The notes: generated from the sequence alone by a model not told the origin. A stretch of 64,000 nt of DNA from Acinetobacter pecorum (GCF_014837015.1 NZ_JACSPT010000012.1:32653-96652); one strand, 5' to 3'. Shown: positions 29,198 through 40,389, counted from the stretch's first letter. Numbers and translations are program-made.

Positions 29198-30399
29198 GTA
29201 GAATCTGGCTGAATGTGTTTGTTGGTTTTGAGTCTGGAGAAACCTGTATACCAGAATAGTTGCATTGTTCCCAATAAAAGGACAAATGCAGCCAATATAA
29301 ACTGCTGATGGTAGCTTAATCCCAGATACTGTAGCGCACTGAAACTAAGACCACCGATCAGCTGAACAGCGGCAAAACATAAGGTGGCAATACTCCAGAG
29401 TTTTTTATAAGCCAATCCATACAGTTGTAGAATGGTGTAAGAGGTCAGGAAGACCACAGCGGGATTTAGCATCCCGGTAAAAAAGGAAGAGCTAAAAGTG
29501 AGTAAGGGATAGGCATCTAGAGTCGCAATAAAAATGGCCATAATATAAAGGCTATAAAGAATTTTCAGTGCAGCAAAATTACCCCATTTTCTGGCCAGTG
29601 CATAAGCACTCAAAGCACCCAAGGCACTGCCGAGTCCATACAGAATCCAGTTGAAATTAATCCAGAACAAGCTCAATCCCAACTGCTGGCTTAAATAATC
29701 AATCCAGAAGAGTGAATGCGGTATATAGGCGAATGCACTACAGGCGTAGACCGTCAATAAACTATAAAAAATACTATTCAGAGGGAGATGAGCGGTAACA
29801 GCAGGTGCCTGTAGAGAAAGATAGGGTTTAAACTGCTGTAGTAGTAAGCTTAAAACAATAGACATAAGCAGGGCAAAGCCCCACAAGATCAGCCATGCAG
29901 TCTGGATGGAAATTTGATCCAGATAAGGCAGAAACAGGGTTGCAACTAAAACACCTACTCCAATTCCGCTAAAACCAATAAAGTTGATTTTAAGACGGTC
30001 TTGAAGTTCACAGCATTGCGCGACCACACTCGGCGATAAGATCATCATTAGTCCACCGCTGATCCCGGAAATAATCCGCCAAGCGATATACCATGCTTCA
30101 GAAAAACCAGAAAATGCACAGCACATCAGGCTGAACATGCCGGCAAAGGCTGAAATTTGAATATAAGTGCTCATACTCCGGTCTTGAGGCAGGCGCATGG
30201 CGGTAAATGCGCCGATCAAATAGCCCAGCAAATTGGCACTGCCCAAGAGACTGGCAAAATCTGTACTCCAGCCAAAGGCTTCGCGTGTACCAGGTAACAG
30301 GGCGGTATAAGAAAAACGAAGAATACCAATACCTAAGCACATGCTAAGACAGAGGAGTAGGCTGAGTTTTATTGTATTTGAGGACATCCGTGTACTCAT
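29176..30399 (-). CDS. MFS transporter, YbfB family
   Basis: The 407-residue protein has twelve hydrophobic segments in two sets of six and resembles the YbfB/YjiJ branch of the major facilitator superfamily. The opening 'LCLGIGILRFSYTALLP' motif and 'GSANLLGYLIGAFTAMRLP' are characteristic. The substrate of this branch is unknown. It is a single-gene unit; the stop codon lies inside the end of the convergent M23 gene. Confidence 0.85.
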   Translation of the reverse strand: MSTRMSSNTIKLSLLLCLSMCLGIGILRFSYTALLPGTREAFGWSTDFASLLGSANLLGYLIGAFTAMRLPQDRSMSTYIQISAFAGMFSLMCCAFSGFSEAWYIAWRIISGISGGLMMILSPSVVAQCCELQDRLKINFIGFSGIGVGVLVATLFLPYLDQISIQTAWLILWGFALLMSIVLSLLLQQFKPYLSLQAPAVTAHLPLNSIFYSLLTVYACSAFAYIPHSLFWIDYLSQQLGLSLFWINFNWILYGLGSALGALSAYALARKWGNFAALKILYSLYIMAIFIATLDAYPLLTFSSSFFTGMLNPAVVFLTSYTILQLYGLAYKKLWSIATLCFAAVQLIGGLSFSALQYLGLSYHQQFILAAFVLLLGTMQLFWYTGFSRLKTNKHIQPDSTQGEGTK

Positions 30400-30557
30400 A
30401 GAATTTTATATTTGGTCAAAAAATAACATGAATTTTTATGGTTGAGGAGGAATTGCCCGTTAAGAAACCCTGGAGTACAGAAATTTGTGCAAGAAAACCG
30501 CCAGGCTTTTTAAAATGTATAAGTTAAAACCTGAACTTTTCAAAAAAGTAAAAAAAA

Positions 30558-30581
30558 CCGCATTTAAAAATGCGGTTTTTT
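30558..30581 (-). terminator. intrinsic terminator between alaA and the MFS gene
   Basis: CCGCATTT at 30558-30565 pairs with AAATGCGG at 30568-30575, flanked by A-runs on the left and T-runs on the right, so it can work on either strand. It lies just after the alaA stop codon. Confidence 0.8.
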
Positions 30582-30600
30582 ATATCGTCTAGTGCTGGAA

Positions 30601-32031
30601 TTAACGCATCTTGGCCAGGAAACGACCAACACGCGTAATAGCTTCACGCAGTTCATTTTCAGCCGGCAGGAATACTACACGGAAATGATCGGGTGTCGGC
30701 CAGTTAAAGCCTGTACCTTGAACCAGAAGTACTTTCTCTGCACGTAACAAATCCAGCATCAGTTTTTCATCGTCCTGAATTGGATACACATTCGGATCCA
30801 GTTTCGGGAAGCAGTACATTGCACCTTCAGGCTTGACACAAGATACTCCGGGGATCTCGTTCAGCATTTCCCAGGCAATGTTGCGCTGTTCATATAAACG
30901 CCCACCAGGACGAATCAGGTCGTTAATGGACTGATAACCGCCCAGCGCAGTCTGAATCGCATATTGTGCCTGATGATTGGCGCACAGGCGCATCGACGCC
31001 AGCATATCCAGACCTTCGATATAATCTGCTGCACGAGACTTGTCACCAGTGATTGCCATCCAGCCCGAACGGTAACCGGCAATACGATACGCTTTAGACA
31101 AGCCGTTAAATGATACGCAAAGTTGATTACCTGCCAAGGCAGCCACAGCAACATGCTCGATCCCATCGTAGACAATTTTGTCATAGATTTCGTCAGCAAA
31201 TAAAATCAGGTCATATTTCTTGGCCAAGTCGACGATTTGTTGCAAGACATGACGTGGGTAAACCGAGCCAGTCGGGTTATTCGGGTTAATAATCACAATG
31301 CCGCGGGTATTCGGCGTGATTTTGCTTTCCATGTCGGCAATATCTGGATACCAGTGATTTTCTTCATCACATTTATAGTGAATCGCTGTACCGCCAGACA
31401 AATTCACTGCTGCCGTCCAGAGTGGATAATCTGGCATCGGAATCAGCATTTCATCGCCATCATCCAGAAGGCCTTGCATGGCCATTACGATCAGTTCCGA
31501 TACCCCATTACCGACATAGACGTCATTGACGTGCATATCCAGAATACCTTTTTGCTGGTAATACTGGCAGATGGCCTTACGCGCCGGGAAAATCCCTTTG
31601 GAATCGGTATAGCCAATCGCATTTGGCAGGTTTAAAGCTACATCATTGATAATTTCTTGCGGAGCTTCAAAGCCGAATGGGGCAGGGTTACCAATATTTA
31701 ATTTAATGATTTTATGGCCAGCTTCTTCCATCTCTATGGCCGCTCGTAACACAGGTCCGCGAATGTCGTAGCAAACATGATCAAGCTTGGATGATTTCTT
31801 GATTTCGCGAGGGGATTGGATAGTGTTCGGCATTTTGATGTTCTCGGATGGAGTGGAGGTCACTTTTGCATAACGATATAAATAACTTTTAAATGTCTCA
31901 GTTGTGACTAGATCGAGATGGTGATCATCGCGGAGTAGTGCAACAATTTTCTCATGCGTAAATCCAAGCTGTTGATACTGTTTGATCACAGGCAGTAGAT
32001 TTTTAAAAATTACGCTCTTTTTTTGCGACAT
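30601..32031 (-). CDS. alaA: glutamate-pyruvate aminotransferase AlaA with N-terminal extension
   Basis: Residues from about 78 onward match E. coli AlaA very closely ('SSKLDHVCYDIRGPVLRAA', 'KLNIGNPAPFGF', 'NGLSKAYRIAGYRSGW' with the PLP lysine, 'EKVLLVQGTGFNWP'). The enzyme makes L-alanine from pyruvate and glutamate. The first 66 residues are extra: a charged, helix-rich segment ('QLGFTHEKIVALLRDD', 'ETFKSYLYRYAK') that looks like a small helix-turn-helix-like module. The extended frame has an AGGA ribosome binding site before ATG 32031; an internal ATG at 31833 would give a standard-length enzyme. Confidence 0.93.
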   Translation of the reverse strand: MSQKKSVIFKNLLPVIKQYQQLGFTHEKIVALLRDDHHLDLVTTETFKSYLYRYAKVTSTPSENIKMPNTIQSPREIKKSSKLDHVCYDIRGPVLRAAIEMEEAGHKIIKLNIGNPAPFGFEAPQEIINDVALNLPNAIGYTDSKGIFPARKAICQYYQQKGILDMHVNDVYVGNGVSELIVMAMQGLLDDGDEMLIPMPDYPLWTAAVNLSGGTAIHYKCDEENHWYPDIADMESKITPNTRGIVIINPNNPTGSVYPRHVLQQIVDLAKKYDLILFADEIYDKIVYDGIEHVAVAALAGNQLCVSFNGLSKAYRIAGYRSGWMAITGDKSRAADYIEGLDMLASMRLCANHQAQYAIQTALGGYQSINDLIRPGGRLYEQRNIAWEMLNEIPGVSCVKPEGAMYCFPKLDPNVYPIQDDEKLMLDLLRAEKVLLVQGTGFNWPTPDHFRVVFLPAENELREAITRVGRFLAKMR

Positions 32032-32259
32032 TTTTTAATCCTGAGCAAATTTAAAACTAAGGATATCACTAAATTTGCTCACATAGAATCATTTAATACA
32101 TAAATTGCTCACTTATATATTTTGCATTTGCTTACTTTTTGCTTTTATGGGCATTATTATCTTTTGTAAAATATTGAATAAAGACTAGAATTTTTAAAAT
32201 GAATCACGTAAATATAGGATTATCCTATTTTAAATAGCAAGATAAAAAGGTGCGTAAGC

Positions 32260-32679
32260 ATGGGAAAACTCAATAAAACAGACCGTGAGTGGCAAAGAGA
32301 GTTATCACCTGAGGAGTTTCGCATTACCCGCGAGAAAGGCACAGAGCCGGCATTTACCGGAAAATACTGGAATACCAAGCAAGATGGAACCTATGTTTGC
32401 CGTTGCTGTGGCACCCCCCTGTTCTCATCAGAGACCAAGTATGACAGCGGCTGTGGCTGGCCAAGCTTCTACCGTCCTATCAGCAATTCAGTAGTAGAAG
32501 AATTACCTGATACTTCACATGGAATGGTCAGAACCGAAATTGTTTGTCATCATTGTGACGCACATTTAGGGCATGTTTTTCCTGATGGTCCGGAACCGAC
32601 AGGCTTGCGTTATTGTGTTAACTCGGCTTCTCTAGATCTAGAAACACAAGAAAAAAATGATGAGGAAACCTATCCATGA
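32260..32679 (+). CDS. msrB: peptide-methionine (R)-S-oxide reductase
   Basis: MsrB repairs oxidised methionine in proteins. The 139-residue protein has zinc-binding pairs C47-C50 and C96-C99, the catalytic C119 in 'RYCVNSASL', a possible resolving C65 in 'GCGWPSFY', and the conserved '[14 protein letters not shown]'. Length is typical of stand-alone MsrB. Its stop overlaps the gpx start as ATGA, so the two antioxidant enzymes form an operon. Confidence 0.96.
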   Translation: MGKLNKTDREWQRELSPEEFRITREKGTEPAFTGKYWNTKQDGTYVCRCCGTPLFSSETKYDSGCGWPSFYRPISNSVVEELPDTSHGMVRTEIVCHHCDAHLGHVFPDGPEPTGLRYCVNSASLDLETQEKNDEETYP

Positions 32680-33152
32680 CTAACATTTATCAGTTTGAAG
32701 CTGAATTGTTAAATGGCAAAAGCAAGGCGCTTGCGGATTATGAAGGCAAGGTACTTTTGATTGTCAATACAGCGAGTAAGTGTGGTTTTACCCCCCAGTT
32801 TTCAGGATTGGAAAAACTCTACGAAAAATATAAAGATCAAGGTCTGGAAATTTTAGGCTTTCCATGTAACCAGTTTGGTGGTCAAGATCCTGGTTCTAAT
32901 GAACAGATTGGTGAATTTTGTCAGAAAAATTACGGCGTATCTTTCCCGATGTTTTCCAAGGTGGACGTCAAAGGCCCTGAGGCACATGCTATTTTTCGCT
33001 ATTTAACCAACAATTCCAAAGGTATTTTAGGCAATGGGATCAAATGGAATTTTACCAAGTTCCTGATCGGACGTGATGGCAAGGTATTGAACCGTTTTGC
33101 TCCGACCACCAAGCCTGAAGATCTTGAAGATGAAATTGCAAAAGTATTGTAA
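32676..33152 (+). CDS. glutathione/thioredoxin peroxidase (Gpx family)
   Basis: The 158-residue protein reduces peroxides. The peroxidatic residue is a cysteine, C36 in '[11 protein letters not shown]', with partners in '[13 protein letters not shown]' and W124 in 'KWNFTKFLI'. C82 in '[11 protein letters not shown]' is placed like the resolving cysteine of thioredoxin-dependent Gpx enzymes, so thioredoxin may be the true reductant. It overlaps msrB by four bases. Confidence 0.93.
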   Translation: MTNIYQFEAELLNGKSKALADYEGKVLLIVNTASKCGFTPQFSGLEKLYEKYKDQGLEILGFPCNQFGGQDPGSNEQIGEFCQKNYGVSFPMFSKVDVKGPEAHAIFRYLTNNSKGILGNGIKWNFTKFLIGRDGKVLNRFAPTTKPEDLEDEIAKVL

Positions 33153-33210
33153 TCATTAGCGTCATCTTCTCAGTATGAGATAAAAATAGAGCTCATCTGA
33201 TTTCAATTTA

Positions 33211-33240
33211 AAAAACCCACTTTAAACCAGTGGGTTTTTT
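33211..33240. terminator. terminator between gpx and dapC
   Basis: AAAAACCCACT at 33211-33221 pairs with AGTGGGTTTTT at 33229-33239; A-runs and T-runs on both sides suit both converging genes. Confidence 0.8.
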
Positions 33241-33255
33241 AGTTTTGATCAAAAC

Positions 33256-34425
33256 TTAGAGAATGGCTTTCAGGCGTCGAATAACCTCTTCACATTGCGT
33301 CAGATCGGCTACGAGTGCCAGACGTACATGATGTTCACCCGGATTACCCTGTTCGGTATCGCGAGATAAATAGCGACCCGGAAGAACTTTAATATGTGCT
33401 TCTTCCATCAGGCGTTTGGCAAAGGCTTCATCGTTGTCGACTTTTAACCAGTAGTAGAAGCCCGCATCTGGCTTTTTCAAGGGCAATAAATGTCCGAGTT
33501 CCTGTTGAAATAAATCAAACTTGGCCCGGTATTGCACCCGGTTTTCTTCCACATGTGCTTCATCATCCCAGGCAGCGATCGACGCCAGTTGATGTTGTAC
33601 CGGCATCGCTGCACCGTGATAAGTACGATATTGCAAATAAGGTTTTAACAGATTCGCGTCACCAGCAACAAAGCCTGAACGCATGCCCGGGAGGTTAGAA
33701 CGTTTAGACAGTGAATGGAACACTACACAGTTTTTATAGTCATCCCGGCCAATTTCAGCACAAACTTCCAGTAAACCAACAGGTGCCTGATCAAACCACA
33801 GTTCCGAATAGCATTCGTCTGAAGCAATCACAAAGTTGTATTGATCCGACAGGGCAATCAGTTTTTTAAACTGTTCTTTCGACAGCACTGCACCGGTTGG
33901 ATTGCCCGGGGTACAGACAAATAATAGCGCGGTCTTTTCCCAGACTTCTGCCGGAACAGCATCAAAATCACCAAGGTAATTGTTCTCCTCAGTACAGTTG
34001 ATGAAATAAGGTTTGGCACCTGCGAGCAGTGTTGCACCTTCATAAATCTGGTAAAACGGATTCGGCATAACCACATAAGGTGCCTCTTCACGATTCACCA
34101 AAGCCTGTACAAACGAGAAAATCGCTTCACGCGTACCGGAAACAGGCAGGATATTGCTGTCTGCACTGATGCTATTTAGCTGAAAACGGCGCGTCAGCCA
34201 TTGGGCGATACTTTCACGTAGCTCCGGCAAGCCTTTGCTATTTGGATACGTCGACAAATGCTTGAAATTATCAATAATGGCTTGTTTCACAAACTCCGGT
34301 GCAAGATGCTTTGGTTCGCCAATCGACAGGGGAATTAACGGCATATTAGCAGGCTGGATATCCGCAAAAAGCTGATTTAACTTTTCAAACGGATAAGGAT
34401 GCAGTAGAGACAAGCTAGAGTTCAT
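33256..34425 (-). CDS. dapC: succinyldiaminopimelate aminotransferase
   Basis: This fold-type I PLP enzyme makes N-succinyl-LL-diaminopimelate in lysine and peptidoglycan synthesis. I start it at ATG 34425 ('MNSSLSLLHPYPFEKLNQLF'), giving 389 residues, which matches DapC; the frame extends to 34509 but would then overlap glnD. Motifs seen are 'IPLSIGEPKH', 'PNPFYQIYEGA', 'FVCTPGNPTGAVL' and the PLP lysine in 'SLSKRSNLPGMRSGF'. It starts 23 bases after the glnD stop, the same pairing as in Pseudomonas. Confidence 0.92.
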   Translation of the reverse strand: MNSSLSLLHPYPFEKLNQLFADIQPANMPLIPLSIGEPKHLAPEFVKQAIIDNFKHLSTYPNSKGLPELRESIAQWLTRRFQLNSISADSNILPVSGTREAIFSFVQALVNREEAPYVVMPNPFYQIYEGATLLAGAKPYFINCTEENNYLGDFDAVPAEVWEKTALLFVCTPGNPTGAVLSKEQFKKLIALSDQYNFVIASDECYSELWFDQAPVGLLEVCAEIGRDDYKNCVVFHSLSKRSNLPGMRSGFVAGDANLLKPYLQYRTYHGAAMPVQHQLASIAAWDDEAHVEENRVQYRAKFDLFQQELGHLLPLKKPDAGFYYWLKVDNDEAFAKRLMEEAHIKVLPGRYLSRDTEQGNPGEHHVRLALVADLTQCEEVIRRLKAIL

Positions 34426-34447
34426 GAATGTGTTACCGAGCAAAATG

Positions 34448-37114
34448 TTAGTGTTGGCCGCTGACCTGATGTGAAGCCTCATCCAGGGCAGCTTTGAGCG
34501 CAGCTGCAAATTCCTGAGACTCCGTTGGGGTCATTGGTATACCATTCTTTTTGGTGACAAAGAATATATCTTCGGCACGTTCGCCAAGTGTGGCAATTTT
34601 GGCAGAGTGGATATCCAGGCCTTGCATCATAAATAAACCACCGATTTTGGCAAGTAAACCAGGGTGATCGAGGGTGGCAATTTCAACCATATTTTGATTC
34701 AAGGCAGGATTGATACTGATATCGACTGTATTTTCAATATCGAAATGACGTAATTGACGTGGGATCCGGCGCTGCATCAAGCCCGGATATTCATCTGAAT
34801 GACTTAAGGCATCTTTTAGGGCTTCAATGACTGTGGCTTCGCGTTCTGGATCGGTCAATAAGGTACCAAAACGGTCGAGTACTACATAGGTGTCCAGACT
34901 GAAGGCTTTGGTGGCAGTAATAATCCGTGCGTCTTGTACATCCAGGTTCATACGATCCAGAATAGCCACCGTGGTGGCAAACAGGTTGGGTTGATCCTGC
35001 GTATAAATGAAGATCTGTACCGCATCCTGGGCGTAATTACGATGTGCCCGCATCAGCACCAGCGGGGCAGGATTGTCGCCGTGCTGTAAAATGGCACGGG
35101 TATGCCAGGCAATTTCATCTGCTGTTTCTTTGAGGAAATAGTCATCACCAAGTTCCTGCCAGACTTTTTCTACTTCATCCAGTGAGAAGTCCTGAACCAG
35201 AAGTTCACTGGCTGCAAATTTGGTATCTTCAATCAGCATTTGATAATCAACCGGACGGCCCAGACCGGAACGGATCACGTCGCGCGCCTGAGTATACAGT
35301 TGACGCATTAATGAGGCGCGCCAGGTATTCCAGAGCTTCGGATTGGTGGCGTTAATGTCGGCTACCGTCAGGGTGTATAAATAATCCAGATGCTCCATGT
35401 CGCCCATTTTTTCGGCGAACTCCTTGACCACATCCGGATCGGAAATATCTTTTTTCTGGGCGGTGACAGACATTACCAGATGATTCTGGATCAGCCAGGC
35501 CACCAGGTTACTTTCGCGTTCGGTAAAGCCGTGACTACGGCAGAACTTGATCGCATCGCTGGCGCCAAGTTCACTGTGATCACCACCGCGACCTTTGGCA
35601 ATATCATGGAAAATTGCTGCCAGATAGACGATGTCACGACGGGTCAGACGCTGGAATACTGAACTGACCACCGTGAATTCTTTGGCAAATTCAGGTTCTT
35701 TAAAGCGGTTTAAATTGCGTAGCAACAATAAAGTATGCGCATCGACCGTATAGATATGGAACAGATCATATTGCATCAGCCCCATAATCTGACCAAAGGC
35801 CGGAATATAATTTCCGAGCACACCGTAACGCTTCATGGCGACCATGGTGTCGTACAGCCGATGCGGTGAGCGGATAATTGCCATGAACAGCGCCTGATGC
35901 ACCGGATTATCACGAAAACCCTGATCAATGCGTTTTCCAGCCAAGGTCAGCAAGCGTAAAGTACGCGCACGTATGCCTTCGATCTCGGGACGATTGGCCA
36001 ACAGATAGAAAATTTCCAGAATTGCGCTTGGATTTTCCGAAAAAATCTTGTGATGCTGGACAGCCAATTTGCCATCGACCAGTTTGAAATTTTCATTAAT
36101 TTCTTCAATCTGGCGTTCATATTGCGGCAAACGCGGGGTAATCACCGATTCGTTGAAATAAGCCAGCAACATTTCGTTCAGCGTCGACACCTGCTGTGCA
36201 GTGCGATAATAACGCTTCATGAACTGTTCGATAGGATAGTTTGGGTGGTGGCCTTCTTCACGCACATAGCCGAACTTGGCTGCAATATCACGCTGATAAT
36301 CAAATAATAAGCGGTTTTCATCGCGCTTGGTCAAGCGGTGCAGATGATGGCGGATTTCCCAGAGGAAACTTTCGGCTTCCTCAAGTACACCGAGTTCAAA
36401 TTCTGAAATAAAACCGAGATGTACCAGATCATAAATCCGGTTGACGCGAAAATGCCGTTTGGCAATCCAGCCAATCTGGTTAATGTCACGGATACCACCT
36501 GGCGCATTTTTAATATCCGGTTCCAGATTGCTTTCAGTATTGTTGTGCTGGGCATAACGCTTGTGCTGCTCATCCATCTTGGCATCAAAAAAGGTTTTGT
36601 CGGTCCATGTGCGTGACACGATGCGACGTGGCCATTTGCACAGATTTTCATTGCCAGTAATCAGGCGTGCTTCAATCAGGGTAGTGGCTACACTCAAGTC
36701 ACTACTGGCCTGATTGACACATTCATTGATGGTACGGACACTGATACCCGGTTTGAAATTTCCCACGTCCCATAGCGATGAAATAAATATAGAAATCAGC
36801 TGTTCCTGTTCTGGGCTAATCTCATCTTCTGACAAGATCATGATATCGACATCAGAATAAGGCAGCATTTCACGGCGACCATAGCCCCCAACAGCAAACA
36901 GGGCCAAATCAGTTTGATCCAGTTCGGCATGCTGCCAGAGAAACTGCAGGGCTTCATCAATCAGGTTGGAGCGCGCCAGAATAATATCTCGAATCGACTG
37001 CCCATTTTCAAAACTTTCCTGAAGCTGATTTTCGACATCACTGCGCCATTGATTGATGGCTTTAATGTCATGGTTGCTTTTAGCGTAATTCAGCAGTGGA
37101 TGGGTGTTGATCAT
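34448..37114 (-). CDS. glnD: bifunctional uridylyltransferase/uridylyl-removing enzyme
   Basis: GlnD senses glutamine and adds or removes UMP on PII proteins, setting the nitrogen response. The 888-residue protein has the nucleotidyltransferase motif '[17 protein letters not shown]' with metal-binding D88 and D90, a GlnD adenylyltransferase-like middle region, an HD hydrolase domain ('[14 protein letters not shown]') for UMP removal, and two C-terminal ACT domains (about 700-780 and 810-880) for glutamine sensing. Length is normal. It is co-transcribed with dapC downstream. Confidence 0.96.
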   Translation of the reverse strand: MINTHPLLNYAKSNHDIKAINQWRSDVENQLQESFENGQSIRDIILARSNLIDEALQFLWQHAELDQTDLALFAVGGYGRREMLPYSDVDIMILSEDEISPEQEQLISIFISSLWDVGNFKPGISVRTINECVNQASSDLSVATTLIEARLITGNENLCKWPRRIVSRTWTDKTFFDAKMDEQHKRYAQHNNTESNLEPDIKNAPGGIRDINQIGWIAKRHFRVNRIYDLVHLGFISEFELGVLEEAESFLWEIRHHLHRLTKRDENRLLFDYQRDIAAKFGYVREEGHHPNYPIEQFMKRYYRTAQQVSTLNEMLLAYFNESVITPRLPQYERQIEEINENFKLVDGKLAVQHHKIFSENPSAILEIFYLLANRPEIEGIRARTLRLLTLAGKRIDQGFRDNPVHQALFMAIIRSPHRLYDTMVAMKRYGVLGNYIPAFGQIMGLMQYDLFHIYTVDAHTLLLLRNLNRFKEPEFAKEFTVVSSVFQRLTRRDIVYLAAIFHDIAKGRGGDHSELGASDAIKFCRSHGFTERESNLVAWLIQNHLVMSVTAQKKDISDPDVVKEFAEKMGDMEHLDYLYTLTVADINATNPKLWNTWRASLMRQLYTQARDVIRSGLGRPVDYQMLIEDTKFAASELLVQDFSLDEVEKVWQELGDDYFLKETADEIAWHTRAILQHGDNPAPLVLMRAHRNYAQDAVQIFIYTQDQPNLFATTVAILDRMNLDVQDARIITATKAFSLDTYVVLDRFGTLLTDPEREATVIEALKDALSHSDEYPGLMQRRIPRQLRHFDIENTVDISINPALNQNMVEIATLDHPGLLAKIGGLFMMQGLDIHSAKIATLGERAEDIFFVTKKNGIPMTPTESQEFAAALKAALDEASHQVSGQH

Positions 37115-37140
37115 GTACAGTCGTCCGTTGGTATTTCAGT

Positions 37141-38355
37141 TTAGTTCTGGTTGACACTAACCTGGCTTGCTGCCTGTAGTGCCAGTTCACGTGCCTGTTC
37201 GATAGTTTCTGCACGTGCAGTGGCGACACCCATGCGGCGACGTTTAAAGCCTTCCGGTTTGCCAAACAGGCGCAAATCAGTGTTGCCGTCTGCTAAAGCA
37301 AGATCCAGGCCAGAAAAGGAAAGATTGCGTCCATCGACTCCGGCATAAATCACCGCGCTGGCAGCTGTACTATGTCGTGCAGTATTCACCGGCAAGCCTA
37401 AGATAGCACGTGCATGCAGCTCAAATTCACTTTGGAATTGTGAAGCTAAAGTCACCAGTCCGGTATCGTGCGGACGAGGGGAAACCTCACTAAACCATAC
37501 CTTGTCACCTTTTACAAAGAGTTCCACACCAAAGATTCCGCAACCACCGAGTGCTGCAGTAACCTTATTGGCAATGCGCTTGGACTCTTCCAGCGCGGCC
37601 GGATTCATCGGCTGAGGTTGCCAGCTTTCCACATAGTCGCCCGAGTCCTGACGATGTCCGATTGGGTCGCAGTAAGACGTTTCGATTTCGCCGGTTTCTG
37701 GGTTTTTGGCACGAACAGTCAATAAGGTAATTTCAAAATCAAAGTCAATCTGTGATTCTACAATGACGGTACCCTGATTGACCCGACCTCCAGTTTGTGC
37801 ATATTCCCAAGCCGCATCGACTTCATCAAAGCAGGTGACACGAGACTGGCCTTTGCCTGAAGATGACATGACTGGTTTAACAAAGTTTGGATAGCCGACA
37901 TCGTCGCAGGCTGCACGGAAAGACTCTAAACTGTCGGCAAAACGGTAATCTGAAGTGGGCAGACCAAGTTCTTCTGCAGCCAGACGACGAATACCTTCAC
38001 GGTTCATGGTCAGATTGACGGCTTTGGCAGAAGGAATGACCGTAGCAATGTTCTCGGCTTCAATCTCAAGCAGAACTTCGGTTGCAATCGCTTCAATTTC
38101 AGGCACGATTAAATGTGGCTGGATTTGATTGATGAGTTGTTTTAATTCACCGGCATCTGCCATATTCAAGGTATAGGAATAATGCGCAACCTGCATGGCA
38201 GGGGCATGATCATAACGGTCAGCAGCATGAATTTCGACTCCAAGACGTTGCAGGGAAATCACCACTTCCTTGCCTAGTTCACCAGAACCCAATAATAGAA
38301 CTTTGTAGGCAGAAGATTGAAGTGGAGTACCAATAGTCACGCTCATGTGTGTCAT
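37141..38355 (-). CDS. purT: formate-dependent phosphoribosylglycinamide formyltransferase
   Basis: PurT formylates GAR with formate and ATP in purine synthesis, an alternative to folate-dependent PurN. The 404-residue ATP-grasp enzyme has the N-terminal '[18 protein letters not shown]', '[18 protein letters not shown]', the ATP-grasp loop '[14 protein letters not shown]', and the '[17 protein letters not shown]' magnesium site. It lies 26 bases upstream of glnD on the same strand, so they may share transcripts. An in-frame ATG three codons in is another possible start. Confidence 0.95.
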   Translation of the reverse strand: MTHMSVTIGTPLQSSAYKVLLLGSGELGKEVVISLQRLGVEIHAADRYDHAPAMQVAHYSYTLNMADAGELKQLINQIQPHLIVPEIEAIATEVLLEIEAENIATVIPSAKAVNLTMNREGIRRLAAEELGLPTSDYRFADSLESFRAACDDVGYPNFVKPVMSSSGKGQSRVTCFDEVDAAWEYAQTGGRVNQGTVIVESQIDFDFEITLLTVRAKNPETGEIETSYCDPIGHRQDSGDYVESWQPQPMNPAALEESKRIANKVTAALGGCGIFGVELFVKGDKVWFSEVSPRPHDTGLVTLASQFQSEFELHARAILGLPVNTARHSTAASAVIYAGVDGRNLSFSGLDLALADGNTDLRLFGKPEGFKRRRMGVATARAETIEQARELALQAASQVSVNQN

Positions 38356-38446
38356 CCATGCTTGATTTTATGGACTTTTAGCATAGCAGAACTGAGCCGG
38401 CAGTTAAGCCAAGATTCATATAAAATTGTGATATTGCCTAACAATT

Positions 38447-39103
38447 TTATTTATAAAGTTTTCTAATATTATCCGGGCTTGAAATTGAGGTATTGGTGAG
38501 TGACTCAACTGGTTTTGCTAAAGGATAAATCCGGCTTGGTGGATTTAATTTTTCCATGTCCAGAAGATGCGCTGAGCTTAGAGGGAATAGGTGTAGCAGT
38601 TCCTGGGTTTGTGCTTGCCGATGACGGTAAAATATCAACATTGGTAATCCGACCAAAATCGATGCTAACAATAAACCCCAGAAGCTAAAGAGGGTTGCAT
38701 CCCGCACGGCACGTTCAAAACTTGCGCTAACCAGAAAGAAAAAGCCCGTCAGCAAAATCAGGGAAATAGCTATAGTTTTGATTAAATTAGGAATGACCCG
38801 ATGCATCCAGCTCCATCGACTAAAAATGATGGTGCTGGGATACAAATGTAAAACTTGCTGAGTGTGATTCCACATGGCTATGATTTTATTTTGGCCATTT
38901 TTCTGTATGTAAACAACACGGACTTCATCAGCAGGTTGGCAGTGCACGTTAACAAAATGTCCGGTAAAATTTTGAGCATTGATAAAACATTCAAAATACT
39001 GTCTCGGTAATTCATATCGATGAAACACGGTTAACATTTCATCGCGCTGATGATGAATAAAGATTTTGCCTTCAATCACCTGTTTGACTTCAAACATGCG
39101 CAT
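38447..39103 (-). CDS. two-helix membrane protein of unknown function
   Basis: This 218-residue protein has an N-terminal soluble part of about 105 residues, predicted mostly beta, then two transmembrane helices (about 107-126 and 138-160) and a C-terminal cytoplasmic tail. I recognise no family. It stands alone between purT and azlD. Many aromatic residues and histidines occur in the first 60 positions, but no metal motif is clear. Confidence 0.65.
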   Translation of the reverse strand: MRMFEVKQVIEGKIFIHHQRDEMLTVFHRYELPRQYFECFINAQNFTGHFVNVHCQPADEVRVVYIQKNGQNKIIAMWNHTQQVLHLYPSTIIFSRWSWMHRVIPNLIKTIAISLILLTGFFFLVSASFERAVRDATLFSFWGLLLASILVGLPMLIFYRHRQAQTQELLHLFPLSSAHLLDMEKLNPPSRIYPLAKPVESLTNTSISSPDNIRKLYK

Positions 39104-39190
39104 CCTTCCTTGTTTTTATTGTTATATAAAAAAAGACCTATGCTATGAGTTTGCATAAGCCTTTGTCTTGATTGATCAATTGTTTAAGGC

Positions 39191-39538
39191 CTAAAAAGGC
39201 ATGGGGACATAAGTATAAACCAGACCATAGGTCAGCGCTGCGGTTAGGGTCGCCATCACGATCCGTTTAAACTTGAAGTACAAAACCGTGAGCACAATAA
39301 AGCCGACCAGCATCGCAAAACTTTTATTCGGTGTTTCTAATAAAGGTGGCAGGGTAGCAACCACCAGCATGGAGCTGATCGCAGCAATACCAATTGAGCC
39401 CAAAGCAATTTTTAGCCACAATGCTCCACGTTTTTGCGAACCTTGCTGAAATTTCTGAATCACAAAAAAAGGTCCGAAACGGGAAGCGAAATTGGCAATG
39501 CCGACGATAATTCCCACCAGAATAATCTCTAGATTCAT
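39191..39538 (-). CDS. azlD: branched-chain amino acid exporter subunit AzlD
   Basis: The 115-residue protein has four hydrophobic helices and the AzlD-family opening 'IILVGIIVGIANFASRFGP'. With AzlC it forms an exporter of branched-chain amino acids in the inner membrane. Its start overlaps the azlC stop by four bases, so translation is coupled. Confidence 0.9.
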   Translation of the reverse strand: MNLEIILVGIIVGIANFASRFGPFFVIQKFQQGSQKRGALWLKIALGSIGIAAISSMLVVATLPPLLETPNKSFAMLVGFIVLTVLYFKFKRIVMATLTAALTYGLVYTYVPMPF

Positions 39539-40287
39539 GCTTGATCTCCTGCGTGTTCAGGATCTGGCTGTTTTAGAATATAGTGCTTGAACAGGCCGGC
39601 AAAAATACCCGAACTAATCCCGATAAAAATCGCGGCAGACAAGTCGATAAAGTAACAGGCAATCGCAGACACCAGAATTGTGACGGCTACTACAAAAGTA
39701 TGTTTCTTTTCAAAGGCTGCCAACAAGAAACTCAGGAATAGTGCAGGTAACAGGAAGTCTAGTGCAGCCTGCAAGAACTGTGGCAAGTTGCTGACCTGAT
39801 CGGCAAATAAGCCACCGAGGAAAGATCCGAGAGCCCAGGACATCCAGCTAAACAGGCTTAAACCCAGCATCCATGATTCCGACCACTCTTGACGCCGTTG
39901 CGAGAGCTTGATCATGCCAGAGGCAAAGACTTCATCGGTCAGACCCCAAGACCAGATTGCTGTTTTCTTTAAATTGAGCCGGTCTTGAATCAGGTTTTGC
40001 AGCGCCGGCCCATAAAGCAGATGGCGAATATCTAAAGCTATCACCGTTAATGCCGTCATCCAGATAGATGTTCCACTGCCTAAGAGAGCGACCACCAAAA
40101 ACTGGCTGGCACCTGCATACATCGAGCAGGACAGGAACAAGGCTTCCCAGGCGGTAAAGCCAAACTGGGTGGCTGAAACACCAAACGCAAACGACACTGG
40201 TAAATAAGTGAAGATAATTGCTTGGCTGTCTTTTGCACCTTGCCAGAAGCCAGCAGGTTGGGTAGTGAGTTGATTCGGTTCAGACAC
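39535..40287 (-). CDS. azlC: branched-chain amino acid exporter subunit AzlC
   Basis: The 250-residue polytopic protein matches AzlC: 'YLPVSFAFGVSATQFGF', 'SCSMYAGASQFLVVALLGSG' and 'ALDIRHLLYGPAL' are family segments. It is the large subunit of the AzlCD exporter. It is divergent from a lipoprotein gene and is followed by azlD with a four-base overlap. Confidence 0.92.
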   Translation of the reverse strand: MSEPNQLTTQPAGFWQGAKDSQAIIFTYLPVSFAFGVSATQFGFTAWEALFLSCSMYAGASQFLVVALLGSGTSIWMTALTVIALDIRHLLYGPALQNLIQDRLNLKKTAIWSWGLTDEVFASGMIKLSQRRQEWSESWMLGLSLFSWMSWALGSFLGGLFADQVSNLPQFLQAALDFLLPALFLSFLLAAFEKKHTFVVAVTILVSAIACYFIDLSAAIFIGISSGIFAGLFKHYILKQPDPEHAGDQA

Positions 40288-40389
40288 GACACACCTTGAA
40301 GAAGAGTGGAACGATGGGTCAAATGGAGATTGTGTATTCTACGTGAATTTAATAGCATAGGCCGAAATGTTTAAATTGGCGAGCCTGAT

